From contig OY782760.1 in assembly GCA_963678205.1 (NCBI GenBank), forward strand, positions 1,984,001 to 2,048,000: a stretch of DNA of 64,000 nucleotides. The letters run 5' to 3'. The notes under the pieces are model-generated. The model worked only from the letters and a program-made list of their open reading frames with translations, was not told the DNA's origin and did no database searches. Positions 1-8,395 of the stretch are shown here, piece by piece. How positions within the stretch are numbered: position 1 is the stretch's first letter; each line of letters begins with the position of its first letter. A program made the position numbers and the translations under genes. The stretch comes from G963556115 sp963678205. Lineage in GTDB: Bacteria > Planctomycetota > SZUA-567.

Positions 1-1
1 G

Positions 2-358
2 ACAATAGAAGTTTCTGTAAAGGATGGACAGGCTAACGCGGCTATTAAAGTTGAAACTGATGGCGCTAAGCAGATGCTGCTAAATAATATTGAGCAGTTG
101 AAGCGAAATTTAGAGTCACATGGTTTGAAACTTGAAAATTTTGAGGTAGAGCTGAATAAGCAAAACGATCAAAATAGAGATCAACAAAATGCTTTTGCAC
201 AAGCACAACAAGAAGAAAATAAAAAGCAGTCTCGACGAAATAAAAATGGTAGTAATTCATCGGTTAAACAAAATAACACAGATAAAAATAGTATTGAATC
301 AGAACAGACAAGAAGTAATAAGATTGGTAATGATGGGTCTGTTGATATTGTTGCGTAG
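2..358 (+). CDS. fliK: Flagellar hook-length control protein FliK, C-terminal part
   Basis: The reading frame is open from the left edge and ends at TAG, so only the last 118 residues are in the window. The visible start (TIEVSVKDGQANAAIKVET, then LLNNIEQLKRNLESHGLKL) matches the conserved C-terminal hook-length domain of FliK: a beta hairpin, then a helix ending in a leucine-rich turn, then the ENFEV strand. After it comes a Gln/Asn/Lys-rich low-complexity tail, as is common in FliK. In this family the protein measures hook length and switches export from hook to filament substrates. It lies 24 bases before flgD and 1.4 kb before flgE, the usual order. The upstream start lies outside the window; an internal ATG at 74 is not the true start because the conserved domain begins before it. 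Confidence 0.8.
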   Translation, partial: TIEVSVKDGQANAAIKVETDGAKQMLLNNIEQLKRNLESHGLKLENFEVELNKQNDQNRDQQNAFAQAQQEENKKQSRRNKNGSNSSVKQNNTDKNSIESEQTRSNKIGNDGSVDIVA

Positions 359-382
359 TTATTAGCTTATTAGGAGAAAAAA

Positions 383-1657
383 ATGAGTAATGTTGCAGAG
401 AGTACAAGATATGTTTCTTCAACAGGTGAAGACTACTATCACAAAAGTACTAACGCTGCTAGTGGCTCTGGTACTGCAGAAACCGGCTCTAAAGATGATG
501 TTTCTCACGAAGATTTTTTGCAACTTCTGGTTACTCAGATGCAAAACCAGGACCCATTAAATCCTATGCAGGATACTGATATGATGGCTCAATTTGCTCA
601 GTTACAGACACTTGATAATCAGAAGGTGATGACTGATGCTATGGTTGATATGAGGAAAGAGTATGCCGTTCAGGGGGCTAGTTCCATGCTTGGTATGGAG
701 ATTACTTCAAAAAATCTCGACGGTAAGGAAGTTACTGGTATTGTGGTAAATACCTTTACAAAGGGTAGTGACGTTCGATTAACACTTGATAGTGGAGAAA
801 TTGTAACTTATAACGATATTACAAATGTTTCAAAAATGGATCAATTACCTGATATAAATGCTGCTTCTTCAATGGTACATAAATATGTTGTAGGAGTTGA
901 TGGGAATGCTAAAGCGTTTGAAGGGATTGTTAAAAATATTACCACTAAAAATGGCCAGATATATCTTAATACTTATGAAGGAAATTCCATTCCTATGATT
1001 GGAGTTGCTCAGGTTAGAGATTTGACAACGGCTGAAAAAAGTGAGCTTGAGGATGTAACAGCTCTTATTAATCAATATGTTGAAGCAAAATCAGGTGATG
1101 GTGATGAAACAGATATAAAGAGTGGTATTGTAAAAGATGTATATAGAAAAGATGGGCAATACTGGGTTGAAACATGGGGTGGACAGGGAATTTATATCAA
1201 AGATATTGATTCTCATAAAAACCTAACTACTTCGCAGATGGAGCAGATGGAAAGTTGCAAGCGATATGTTGATAGATTCATTAAAGCAAATGATGGTAAG
1301 ATGGCTGGTGTTGTTGAAGGTTTCTTCTTTAAAGATGAAGAATTTTATCTGTATACATCACGAGGTGAGGCTGTAAGTGTTGACGATATGTATTCTGTAA
1401 GAGATGCTACAAATAGTGATAGAGTCGATTATGGAAATACTAGTAATATATCTGAACTTCAGAAGTTGAACCTTCAAAAAGCGATAGAAACTAATTTAGG
1501 AAAAAGTTTTTCTGGATATACAGCTAACAATGAACCGATAAGTGGTACTGTGAATAGTATATACTATCGAAAATTATATAATGGCAAATTAGCAATAATG
1601 TTTGGCCTTGAAGAGGGTGGTGAAGCAATATCGCCTGCATCACTGATGGGAATTTAA
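383..1657 (+). CDS. flgD: Flagellar hook assembly (cap) protein FlgD, enlarged form
   Basis: FlgD caps the growing hook and helps hook subunits polymerise. Residues 41-92 carry the FlgD N-terminal signature (EDFLQLLVTQMQNQDPLNP, then MAQFAQLQTLDNQ). At 424 residues it is nearly twice the usual 220-240. The extra length consists of about five copies of one module: a short helix, then a small beta unit opening with G-[IVT]-V. The copies lie at about 98-152, 161-212, 225-277, 291-340 and 365-424, with GIV/GVV/GTV at 119, 181, 248, 309 and 388. Ordinary FlgD has a single beta unit after its N-terminal domain, so this looks like tandem duplication of that unit. AGGAG sits just upstream of the ATG. 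It is co-transcribed with fliK and flgE. The family call is firm; the repeat is my reading of the protein. Confidence 0.88.
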   Translation: MSNVAESTRYVSSTGEDYYHKSTNAASGSGTAETGSKDDVSHEDFLQLLVTQMQNQDPLNPMQDTDMMAQFAQLQTLDNQKVMTDAMVDMRKEYAVQGASSMLGMEITSKNLDGKEVTGIVVNTFTKGSDVRLTLDSGEIVTYNDITNVSKMDQLPDINAASSMVHKYVVGVDGNAKAFEGIVKNITTKNGQIYLNTYEGNSIPMIGVAQVRDLTTAEKSELEDVTALINQYVEAKSGDGDETDIKSGIVKDVYRKDGQYWVETWGGQGIYIKDIDSHKNLTTSQMEQMESCKRYVDRFIKANDGKMAGVVEGFFFKDEEFYLYTSRGEAVSVDDMYSVRDATNSDRVDYGNTSNISELQKLNLQKAIETNLGKSFSGYTANNEPISGTVNSIYYRKLYNGKLAIMFGLEEGGEAISPASLMGI

Positions 1658-1744
1658 CGAAAAATAAAGTATAAATTAAATTTTAATAGTTGCATCTGAG
1701 TTTGGTCAAACAGACAAAGAAGCGCTGGTAATAAGGAGTATATC

Positions 1745-4700
1745 ATGGGTTTAAGTCAAGCACTATATAGTGGTATAAGTGGATTACAGACACACCAGCA
1801 GTGTATGGATAACATTGGTAATAACCTCGCTAATGTTAATACAGTAGGGTTTAAAAAGGGTGTGTTCCAATTCAGAACAATGTTAGAACATACATTGAAG
1901 GGCGGAACAACAGCAGATCCGAATACAGGACGTGGATCAATTAATCCACTGCAAATGGGGCTTGGGACTCAAACTGGCAGTATTATGAAAGACTTTACTG
2001 GAGGTTCGCCAGAGTCAACTGGTAACCAGAGAGATATGTGCCTTGAGGGTAATGGGTTCTTTGTACTGAGAAATGGTAATAATAATGTATTTACCAGAGA
2101 TGGAACATTCTATATAGGTTCTGATGGTAGTCTCTTATACGGTGAAGGTCTTCAGGTTCAAGGTATCATGGCTGAAACAGGAGGAACGATTCCTGACTCT
2201 GGTGATTTAGCGGATATTAATATTCCAATTGGAAAGACTGGTGCGGCTGTTGAGACAACAAAAATAAGTCTAACTGGTAACCTTAATTCAAATGTTGAAG
2301 TATCGACTGGATTGAATTTGGCAGCAAATGCTAATACTATCAATTCTAATGAAGCTTTAAAAAAATACCTTGGTGACGTAAAAGATGCTGCTGCTACTAC
2401 TGGTGCAGATGATAGTACTTGGGATATTTTGTCAGGTAATGCATATATTAATGGTGGTACAGTTTGGTCAAGTTCAGCTTTTGGTGTAAAGGATCCTATT
2501 ACTGGAGCAATTACTGAAGCAACTTTATCAGGCGATAATGCAACTCCGTTAGAAGATTTATGGTATTTATCTGGAAGTACTTGGACTCAGCCATTCAAGA
2601 ATATTGATAACCCAGCACGTTTTACGGCAGTTGGTGATAGTTCATCACAGTTGACTCAATGGGATTTTGGCGGAGCGGGATTCAAACTTTCTGATACTCT
2701 GTATTATCACTTAGAACCAAATTCAAGTACTCCTGTTGGATATGTTATGGAAGTTTATGATGTTGCATATTCAGATGTTCAAGCAAATTTGACCAGTGGT
2801 GCATGGACTTCTGAGCAGGCTTATAGTCATCTTCTTGCGACAACAGCATCATCAATTCCTTCAACTGCCGCGCCATGGTCATTACATACAAATCCTACTG
2901 ATGCGGGATTAGCTTTAACTACTGGAACATTCAATCCTGCAGGATCTGATATCGTTAATTTTGTCACTACTGATGCTGGTACTTCTTGGGCTCAAACTCA
3001 TGATACTACAATGACAGCCGCAACTGCTCGTGAAGCCTTTAATGGCAATGTCCGGTTTGGAAATTCACTTGATTCTGGTGACGGCAGACTTGATAGCTAT
3101 ACTCCATCAAATACAGATCAGGATATTACTATTTCTTATAGAAAAGGTGGGCGTAAGTATGAAACAACGTTCTCTTATAGTGATTCTGATGGGGCGCAGT
3201 CGACTAATATTGAGCATCTAATGATGATGTTATGCGGTAACGTTAACTCTACTGTGAATGCAGGGTCTATTGAGGCAATTCAGACTCAACTTGCTGTTCC
3301 ACCAATCGGTGGTGCTATGGGAACGATCCAGACTGCAGGAAGAGTTTCTAGTTCTATAGATGGTGGTGAATATGGCTATAATGTTCCTCCAGAGACTGCT
3401 GGTGCATTTACAAGAACAGGAATGACTACAACTGTTCCTTATGCAGGTGCATTTCAGGCGACTGGTGATGATTCGACAAGCTTGACAAATTGGGATCTTG
3501 ATCAGCCTGGTTGGGCAATTAAATCTAAATGGTATTATGAAACTGAAGCATTTGAAGTCGGCTCTTCTGGTACATACGAATATTCAGTTACTGCTTACTC
3601 TGATTCAGCTAGAAACACTCCTGTTAGTACAACAAATAAGGCTCTTGGTGTTGGAGGATGCAAAGAATTACAGAGATCGGTATGGCTAGATTCTAGTGCT
3701 CTAGGTACTGATGTTGATGATATTTATGAATATAGTGTCGCAGGTCCGGATACCAGTGGTAATTTTGCGATGACTGTTTATGATATGGATACTGGCTTTG
3801 TTGTTGGTACGACTGGATCACATGCAGCAGGTTCGTCAAACATCATATATGATTCTGCGGGCTCTAATGTTGGTACTGTAAGCTTTGGTACACTAGCGGA
3901 TATGCAGGCTGGAAGTGGTAACCTCTATATGAATAACATGTATCAAGGAACAGGTTTGAGCAATACAGGTACAACAGGAGTTCATTTGGAAACAACTACA
4001 GCTGGTATTACTTATTCTCAGAATAATGGTATAGGTGCGTATTCTGCACTTACAGCATTCAATGGTAGTCTAGACTTTGGCTCTTATTTTGCAGCTACTG
4101 AGGTTAATCCTAGTTTTGGTTCTCTTGATACAAATGGACCATCAAAGAATTATTCCATTGTAAGTAATCTCGGTTCTGAAAATGCAATTACTGATATTGT
4201 AATCGGTTATAATAATGTGTCATATACCGATATGTGGACGCAGGATTCAAAATATAGTGCTGAGCAGGGTGGATCTACGACAACAAATCTAGTTGTTTAT
4301 GACTCGCTGGGTAATCCTAAAGAAGTTACCATGACCATGGCTCTTGTTGAGCGAGATAGTGACTTTTCTACTTATAGATGGATTGCAGATTCTAAAGATG
4401 ATACTGATGCAAAATGGTTTATTGATGAAGCAAGTAATGAAATTAAAACAAATGTAAACGTTGGTACTGGTACAATACGTTTTGACAGTGATGGTAATTA
4501 TGTTAAAGGTGCGGAATTATCTGAAACTCAGGGTATTGATATTACTCTTAAGCAAATGGGGGTAAGTGATCAGCTTCGAGTCAACCTTACTGAAGGTTTA
4601 TCTCCTGATGCGGAACAGAATTTGGATTTTAGCTATATGACTCAGGTTGCATCTTCCAGTGACTTTAACTTAAAAGATCAAGATGGCTCTGCTCCAGGAA

Positions 4701-5053
4701 CATTGGATTCATTTACAACTAGTCCAGATGGTGTAATTCAGGGTGTATACTCAAATGGTGTTGTTAAGGCTATTGCTAGATTGTCAATCGCACTCGTTCC
4801 TAATCCAAATGGTATGATGGCTGCAGGTAGTAATTTATACTATACAGCTCCAGCTTCTGGTGATGGGCAGATTGCGTTTGCTAATGTTGGTGGACGAGGA
4901 AGTATCAGAGCTAGTGCGATTGAAGCATCAAATGTTGATATGTCAAAAGAGTTTACAAATATGATTACTACTCAGCGTGGTTTCCAGGCTAACTCAAAGA
5001 CTATTACAACAGCAGATGAAATGCTACAGGAATTGATTAACTTGAAGAGATAA
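1745..5053 (+). CDS. flgE: Flagellar hook protein FlgE, oversized
   Basis: FlgE polymerises into the flagellar hook, the universal joint outside the cell. The N-terminus (MGLSQALYSGISGLQTHQQ, then GNNLANVNTVGFKK) and the C-terminus (SNVDMSKEFTNMITTQRGFQ, then TADEMLQELINL) are the conserved flagellar rod/hook ends. The length of 1102 residues is far above the usual 400-450. The middle is an insert rich in Ser, Thr, Gly and Asp that appears duplicated: a block with TQWDFGGAGFK near residue 300 recurs as TNWDLDQPGWAIK near 577, and AFNGNVRFG at 430 recurs as AFNGSLDFG at 770. The inserted parts are probably surface-exposed hook domains. An AAGGAG ribosome site lies before the ATG and a strong terminator follows the stop codon. 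Confidence 0.92.
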   Translation: MGLSQALYSGISGLQTHQQCMDNIGNNLANVNTVGFKKGVFQFRTMLEHTLKGGTTADPNTGRGSINPLQMGLGTQTGSIMKDFTGGSPESTGNQRDMCLEGNGFFVLRNGNNNVFTRDGTFYIGSDGSLLYGEGLQVQGIMAETGGTIPDSGDLADINIPIGKTGAAVETTKISLTGNLNSNVEVSTGLNLAANANTINSNEALKKYLGDVKDAAATTGADDSTWDILSGNAYINGGTVWSSSAFGVKDPITGAITEATLSGDNATPLEDLWYLSGSTWTQPFKNIDNPARFTAVGDSSSQLTQWDFGGAGFKLSDTLYYHLEPNSSTPVGYVMEVYDVAYSDVQANLTSGAWTSEQAYSHLLATTASSIPSTAAPWSLHTNPTDAGLALTTGTFNPAGSDIVNFVTTDAGTSWAQTHDTTMTAATAREAFNGNVRFGNSLDSGDGRLDSYTPSNTDQDITISYRKGGRKYETTFSYSDSDGAQSTNIEHLMMMLCGNVNSTVNAGSIEAIQTQLAVPPIGGAMGTIQTAGRVSSSIDGGEYGYNVPPETAGAFTRTGMTTTVPYAGAFQATGDDSTSLTNWDLDQPGWAIKSKWYYETEAFEVGSSGTYEYSVTAYSDSARNTPVSTTNKALGVGGCKELQRSVWLDSSALGTDVDDIYEYSVAGPDTSGNFAMTVYDMDTGFVVGTTGSHAAGSSNIIYDSAGSNVGTVSFGTLADMQAGSGNLYMNNMYQGTGLSNTGTTGVHLETTTAGITYSQNNGIGAYSALTAFNGSLDFGSYFAATEVNPSFGSLDTNGPSKNYSIVSNLGSENAITDIVIGYNNVSYTDMWTQDSKYSAEQGGSTTTNLVVYDSLGNPKEVTMTMALVERDSDFSTYRWIADSKDDTDAKWFIDEASNEIKTNVNVGTGTIRFDSDGNYVKGAELSETQGIDITLKQMGVSDQLRVNLTEGLSPDAEQNLDFSYMTQVASSSDFNLKDQDGSAPGTLDSFTTSPDGVIQGVYSNGVVKAIARLSIALVPNPNGMMAAGSNLYYTAPASGDGQIAFANVGGRGSIRASAIEASNVDMSKEFTNMITTQRGFQANSKTITTADEMLQELINLKR

Positions 5054-5078
5054 TCTTACTGCATATTATGGCTAAGAT

Positions 5079-5116
5079 ATTCACCTCTGCGTAACTGTAG
5101 AGGTGAATTTTTTTTT
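5079..5116 (+). terminator. Intrinsic terminator after flgE
   Basis: A perfect 10-base-pair inverted repeat (ATTCACCTCT and AGAGGTGAAT) with a 10-base loop is followed by nine T. It lies 26 bases after the flgE stop and separates fliK-flgD-flgE from the flbD-motAB group, implying that the latter has its own promoter. Confidence 0.85.
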
Positions 5117-5167
5117 GAATAGAATTTTCAACTATAGCTGGATAGTGTTCTCAATTTAATCTTTTAC

Positions 5168-5196
5168 TCAAGTTGTGATATATATGATGCCGATAA
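5168..5196 (+). promoter_or_regulatory. Candidate sigma-28 (FliA) promoter for flbD-motAB-fliL-fliN
   Basis: The sequence GCCGATAA at 5189-5196 equals the -10 element of enterobacterial FliA promoters. TCAAGTTG at 5168-5175 resembles the -35 element TAAAGTTT, with a 13-base spacer rather than 11. It lies 42 bases before the flbD ATG and directly after the flgE terminator, where a promoter is needed. No sigma-28 gene is in the window, so regulation is inferred. Confidence 0.55.
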
Positions 5197-5237
5197 TAGA
5201 ATTGCTGAGGTATATATATAGTAAGGATAATTTATAA

Positions 5238-5432
5238 ATGATATCTTTAACAAGACTGAATAATACTAGATTAGTGATTAATGCTGATAAAATTAAATTT
5301 GTTGAAGAAACTCCTGATACTATTATTACTTTGGTAACAAATGATAAAATCATGGTCAAAGAGTCCGCTGATGAGGTTGTCAGCAAGACAGTAGAGTATA
5401 TTCGCTCTACCAGGCACTTACCTATAGATTAG
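5238..5432 (+). CDS. flbD: Flagellar FlbD family protein
   Basis: This 64-residue protein opens with MISLTRLNNTRLVINADKI and continues with VEETPDTIITLVTNDKIMVK, the compact beta fold of the FlbD family found between flgE and motA in spirochaetes, clostridia and relatives. It is not the same as the Caulobacter transcription factor also called FlbD. Its biochemical role is poorly known; a link to secretion of flagellar parts or to the motor has been proposed from gene context. The start has AAGGA ten bases upstream. The stop TAG overlaps the ribosome site of motA, so translation of the two is probably coupled. Confidence 0.85.
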   Translation: MISLTRLNNTRLVINADKIKFVEETPDTIITLVTNDKIMVKESADEVVSKTVEYIRSTRHLPID

Positions 5433-5443
5433 GAGAGTAAGAA

Positions 5444-6217
5444 GTGGATATTGCTACGGTTGTTGGTTATATAGTTGGTACCTTTTGTGTTGTTGTCATA
5501 GGTATTGGCTTGAGCGCAATTGGTGGATTTATTGATATTGCGTCAGTTGCTATCGTATTCGGTGGTGGTGTGGCTGCTACTATGATTTCATCACCACTTG
5601 AAGATACAATTAATTCTTTAAAAGTTGGGTTGAATGCAATCTTCAATAAAAGTAAAGACCCTTCTGATACGATAACACAACTTGTCGAATTTGCAGAGGT
5701 AGCAAGAAGAGATGGTATCCTTGCACTTGAAAATGTAACTGATCAGATTTCAGATGCCTTTATGGTAAAAGGAATTCAGCTTGCTGTTGATGGTACTGAT
5801 CCTGAGCTTATTGAAGCAATTTTAAGTACTGAAATAGAATGTATTAACTCAAGACATGGTAAAGGTAGGGGCTGGTTTGAGGCTTTTGAAAAATATGCTC
5901 CTGGATGGGGTATGATTGGTACTCTCATTGGTTTGATCAATATGCTTTCTCAAGGTATGGATGATCCTTCTGCTCTAACTGCTGGTATGGCGGTGGCACT
6001 TATTACTACAATGTACGGGTCTATTATTTCAAATTTCGCTGTAGGACCAATTGCTAATAAGCTGACAATTCGTAATGCTGAGGAATTGATGATTAAGCAA
6101 ATTGTTTTACGTGGTGTTCTTGCAATACAGTCTGGGGATAATCCTCGTATTGTAGAGATGAAGCTTAATGTATTCCTTTCTCCTTCAATGCGTAAAGCAG
6201 AAGACAATGAAGAATAA
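5444..6217 (+). CDS. motA: Flagellar motor stator protein MotA
   Basis: MotA is the membrane stator subunit that with MotB conducts ions and turns the rotor. The 257-residue product has four hydrophobic segments at about 5-27, 30-50, 153-172 and 178-203. A large cytoplasmic loop between the second and third carries the charged RRDGILALE segment that touches the rotor. The conserved channel prolines appear in YAPGWGMIGTLIGL (Pro153) and GPIANKL (Pro202). The start codon is GTG, placed nine bases after AGGAG. Two bits of context support the call: FlbD lies 11 bases upstream and MotB 47 bases downstream. Sequence alone does not decide between proton and sodium drive. Confidence 0.94.
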   Translation: MDIATVVGYIVGTFCVVVIGIGLSAIGGFIDIASVAIVFGGGVAATMISSPLEDTINSLKVGLNAIFNKSKDPSDTITQLVEFAEVARRDGILALENVTDQISDAFMVKGIQLAVDGTDPELIEAILSTEIECINSRHGKGRGWFEAFEKYAPGWGMIGTLIGLINMLSQGMDDPSALTAGMAVALITTMYGSIISNFAVGPIANKLTIRNAEELMIKQIVLRGVLAIQSGDNPRIVEMKLNVFLSPSMRKAEDNEE

Positions 6218-6264
6218 GGCAGTACCTAGGGCAATTTTTGAAATTATTTATAAGTGAGTAAGTT

Positions 6265-6942
6265 ATGGCTGATGATGAAGGTGGCGGCGGAGGTGCTCCA
6301 GCATGGATGACAACCTATGGAGATATGATTACGCTTCTTTTATGTTTCTTTGTTATTCTACTTACTATGATGGAGATGAAGAAGGATAAAGTGACAAGAA
6401 CATCTAGGCAGTTTCAGAAGCAGTTTGGAGTGCTGCCAGCTTATAAAGCACAACAGCAGGTGTTTAAGCAACCTCAAACAATGACTGATATTCAGGCTTT
6501 TGTTTTAAGACGTGGACCAAAAGGAAAAACAACTTCTGTAAAAACGATCAGGGAAGATCAACGAACGACGATTACTATCGGGGGAACGGAATTATTTAGG
6601 CCCGATAGTGCAGAACTTACTCCACAGGGCAAACAGATGCTTCAGGAAGATATTGCTCCTACATTGCGCGGGTATAGAAATCGCATTGATATAAGAGGGC
6701 ATACTGCAAGCTCAGGATATGAGGATGGATGGTATCTGGGATTTCAGCGGGCTTATGCAGTGATGTCATATCTTTCTGAAGAAGGTAAAATATCAAAGCG
6801 GCGTTTTAGAGTGACAAGTTGTGCTGATAATGAACCAATTGCAAGTAATTTAACACCAAAGGGCAGAGCGGAAAATCGACGTGTTGAAATCATCATGACC
6901 GAAGAGTTTATAAAAGATATTGATGAAAGTGACAATAAGTAA
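6265..6942 (+). CDS. motB: Flagellar motor stator protein MotB
   Basis: MotB anchors the stator to peptidoglycan and forms the ion path with MotA. After an unusual Gly-rich leader (residues 6-10) the single membrane helix begins at WMTTYGDMITLLLCFFVILL; Asp20 is the conserved ion-carrying aspartate. The C-terminal OmpA-like domain covers about 110-215, with DIRGHTASSG and GRAENRRVEI as its peptidoglycan-binding signatures. Length (225 residues) is slightly short for MotB. Its ribosome site is weak (GAGTAAGT before the ATG). It belongs to the flbD-motA-motB-fliL-fliN operon. Confidence 0.93.
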   Translation: MADDEGGGGGAPAWMTTYGDMITLLLCFFVILLTMMEMKKDKVTRTSRQFQKQFGVLPAYKAQQQVFKQPQTMTDIQAFVLRRGPKGKTTSVKTIREDQRTTITIGGTELFRPDSAELTPQGKQMLQEDIAPTLRGYRNRIDIRGHTASSGYEDGWYLGFQRAYAVMSYLSEEGKISKRRFRVTSCADNEPIASNLTPKGRAENRRVEIIMTEEFIKDIDESDNK

Positions 6943-6978
6943 TATTTTAATGGTATAGTTAATAATCTAAGGTGGAAT

Positions 6979-7566
6979 ATGGCTGACGATGACGGAGTTG
7001 ATGAAGGTGGTGGCGGTGGCTTGATGAGTGGATCAAGGGGATGGATTATTGTCATCTCTGTGGTTGTTCTTGAGGCAGCATTTTTTAGTGCCTTACTTTA
7101 CTTCAAAAGTGATAAAGCTCCAGCTGATACAGAAATTGGTGAAGGATTGACAGGGAGGAAAAACCTGGAAGAGTTTATGCATCTTGAGCATAGGCTTGAT
7201 AAATTAACCTACAGTATCCCTATGCCAAGCGGACAGCCAATGACTCTAGCGATGGATCTGGTATTAGTAATGGAGCCAACTTCTAGGGAAATTAGAGAGA
7301 AAATTTCTATTACTCAAGAGGATTGGATGAAATTTTCTGAGGCAGTAAAGAAAATGGATCCCTTAATTAGAGATGCGCTCAATAGAAGAATTAATAGAAT
7401 GACCTCTAGTGAATTGGGAACTGATAGAGGTCAGCAAATGATAAGAGAATTTGTTATTGAGAGTGTAAATTATCAGCTTCAGCAGTTGGATCTTCAGCTT
7501 TCTAATGACAAAATAAGTAAAGACAGAGTAAGAGAAGTTTTGATTACCAATTATTACTTGAACTAG
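6979..7566 (+). CDS. fliL: Flagellar basal body-associated protein FliL
   Basis: The 195-residue protein has a Gly-rich cytoplasmic tail much like that of the preceding MotB (DEGGGGGLM), one membrane helix at about 21-42 and a periplasmic domain. The domain pattern, with paired strands, the charged helices around residues 105-150 and the ending VREVLITNYYLN, fits the FliL family, which surrounds and supports the stator at the basal body. The gene order motB-fliL-fliN supports this. Sequence similarity across FliL proteins is low, so context carries part of the call. A GGTGG ribosome site precedes the ATG. Confidence 0.82.
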   Translation: MADDDGVDEGGGGGLMSGSRGWIIVISVVVLEAAFFSALLYFKSDKAPADTEIGEGLTGRKNLEEFMHLEHRLDKLTYSIPMPSGQPMTLAMDLVLVMEPTSREIREKISITQEDWMKFSEAVKKMDPLIRDALNRRINRMTSSELGTDRGQQMIREFVIESVNYQLQQLDLQLSNDKISKDRVREVLITNYYLN

Positions 7567-7582
7567 AAAAGGACGATAATAT

Positions 7583-8005
7583 ATGGCTCCTAATGAATTA
7601 TCTCAAGATGAAATTGATGCTCTTCTGGCTGGTGGAATAGGTGATGATGATGCTGATATGGAAGCGATACTTGGTGTTCCAGAGGCACTACCACAAACAG
7701 TATTCAATTCTGCTCCTGTCAGTGCTGAAGCAACTGATATTGCTCAAGGTTCCCTTGAGATGCTATATGATGTTGAGATGGAGGTTAAAATTGAGTTGGG
7801 ACGTGCCAAGATGATGGTAGAGGATATTCTTAACCTCAAGGAAGGTTCAGTTATTCAGCTTGAAAAAGACGCAGGCGCTCCAGTAGATATACTTATTAAT
7901 GATAGGTTGGTAGCATTCGGAGAAGTATTGGTCTTGAACGATTATTTTTGTGTGCGTGTAACAGAGATTCTATCTGATGCTGACAGAGCAATTCAAAAAC
8001 GCTAA
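7583..8005 (+). CDS. fliN: Flagellar motor switch protein FliN with FliM/FliY-type N-terminus
   Basis: FliN forms the lower C-ring that sets rotation direction. Residues 57-140 form the SpoA/FliN C-terminal domain (MEVKIELGRAKMMVEDILNL, then GSVIQLEKDAGAPVDILIN). The N-terminus, NELSQDEIDALLAGG, is the short helix that in FliM and FliY binds phosphorylated CheY; plain enteric FliN lacks it. No CheC-like phosphatase domain is present, so it is not a full FliY. A fliM gene normally lies between fliL and fliN but is absent here, so fliM must lie elsewhere or be missing. This is the last gene of the operon; AAGGA lies just upstream of its ATG. Confidence 0.9.
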   Translation: MAPNELSQDEIDALLAGGIGDDDADMEAILGVPEALPQTVFNSAPVSAEATDIAQGSLEMLYDVEMEVKIELGRAKMMVEDILNLKEGSVIQLEKDAGAPVDILINDRLVAFGEVLVLNDYFCVRVTEILSDADRAIQKR

Positions 8006-8206
8006 ACTTAATTGTTAGCACTAAATTATTGAGTGGTATGTACTAATTTGTTTTCGAGTTTTATGATATAGAATGATATTTTACGGGATTTCATGTGGTT
8101 AAATTGGGAATGATTTTATTGAGTAGTATCTTCTTTTTATTTTAGTTGGACGATAGTTTATTTATATTTTGTTGCATTATATGTAAATGATATTGTTTAA
8201 TTCTTC

Positions 8207-8234
8207 TTGACATTTAGTCTTCTAACAGTAAAAT
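8207..8234 (+). promoter_or_regulatory. Sigma-70-like promoter
   Basis: TTGACA (8207-8212) is followed by a 16-base spacer and TAAAAT (8229-8234). Predicted initiation is at about 8241, only about 12 bases before the hairpin of the next terminator. Confidence 0.55.
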
Positions 8235-8252
8235 AGTAAAGATTTAAAAGTT

Positions 8253-8289
8253 ACGGCTATGTCGATTTGGACATGCCGTACCTTTTTTT
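8253..8289 (+). terminator. Intrinsic terminator or attenuator
   Basis: ACGGCTATGTC pairs with GACATGCCGT apart from one bulged T, around a 6-base loop, and is followed by CC and seven T. It could end the flagellar operon, or act on the short transcript started at the promoter just upstream. Confidence 0.7.
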
Positions 8290-8395
8290 ATAGCCTTTTT
8301 TAAGCTATATTAAGTTATAATAAGTATTATTTTAAACCATATTGTATTGTGAATAAATATGGATACTTTAAAACTTTTTTTTAGGATTATGTAAA

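Larger units (their letters stand above)
8006..8395 (+). other. Intergenic region after fliN
   Basis: These 390 bases hold no credible gene. They contain one sigma-70-like promoter (8207-8234), followed within about 20 bases by a hairpin with a T-run (8253-8289). A smaller hairpin (TATAGC and GCTATA) overlaps the T-run, and the rest is an AT-rich leader to the aminotransferase gene, whose AGGA site lies close to its ATG. Confidence 0.6.
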
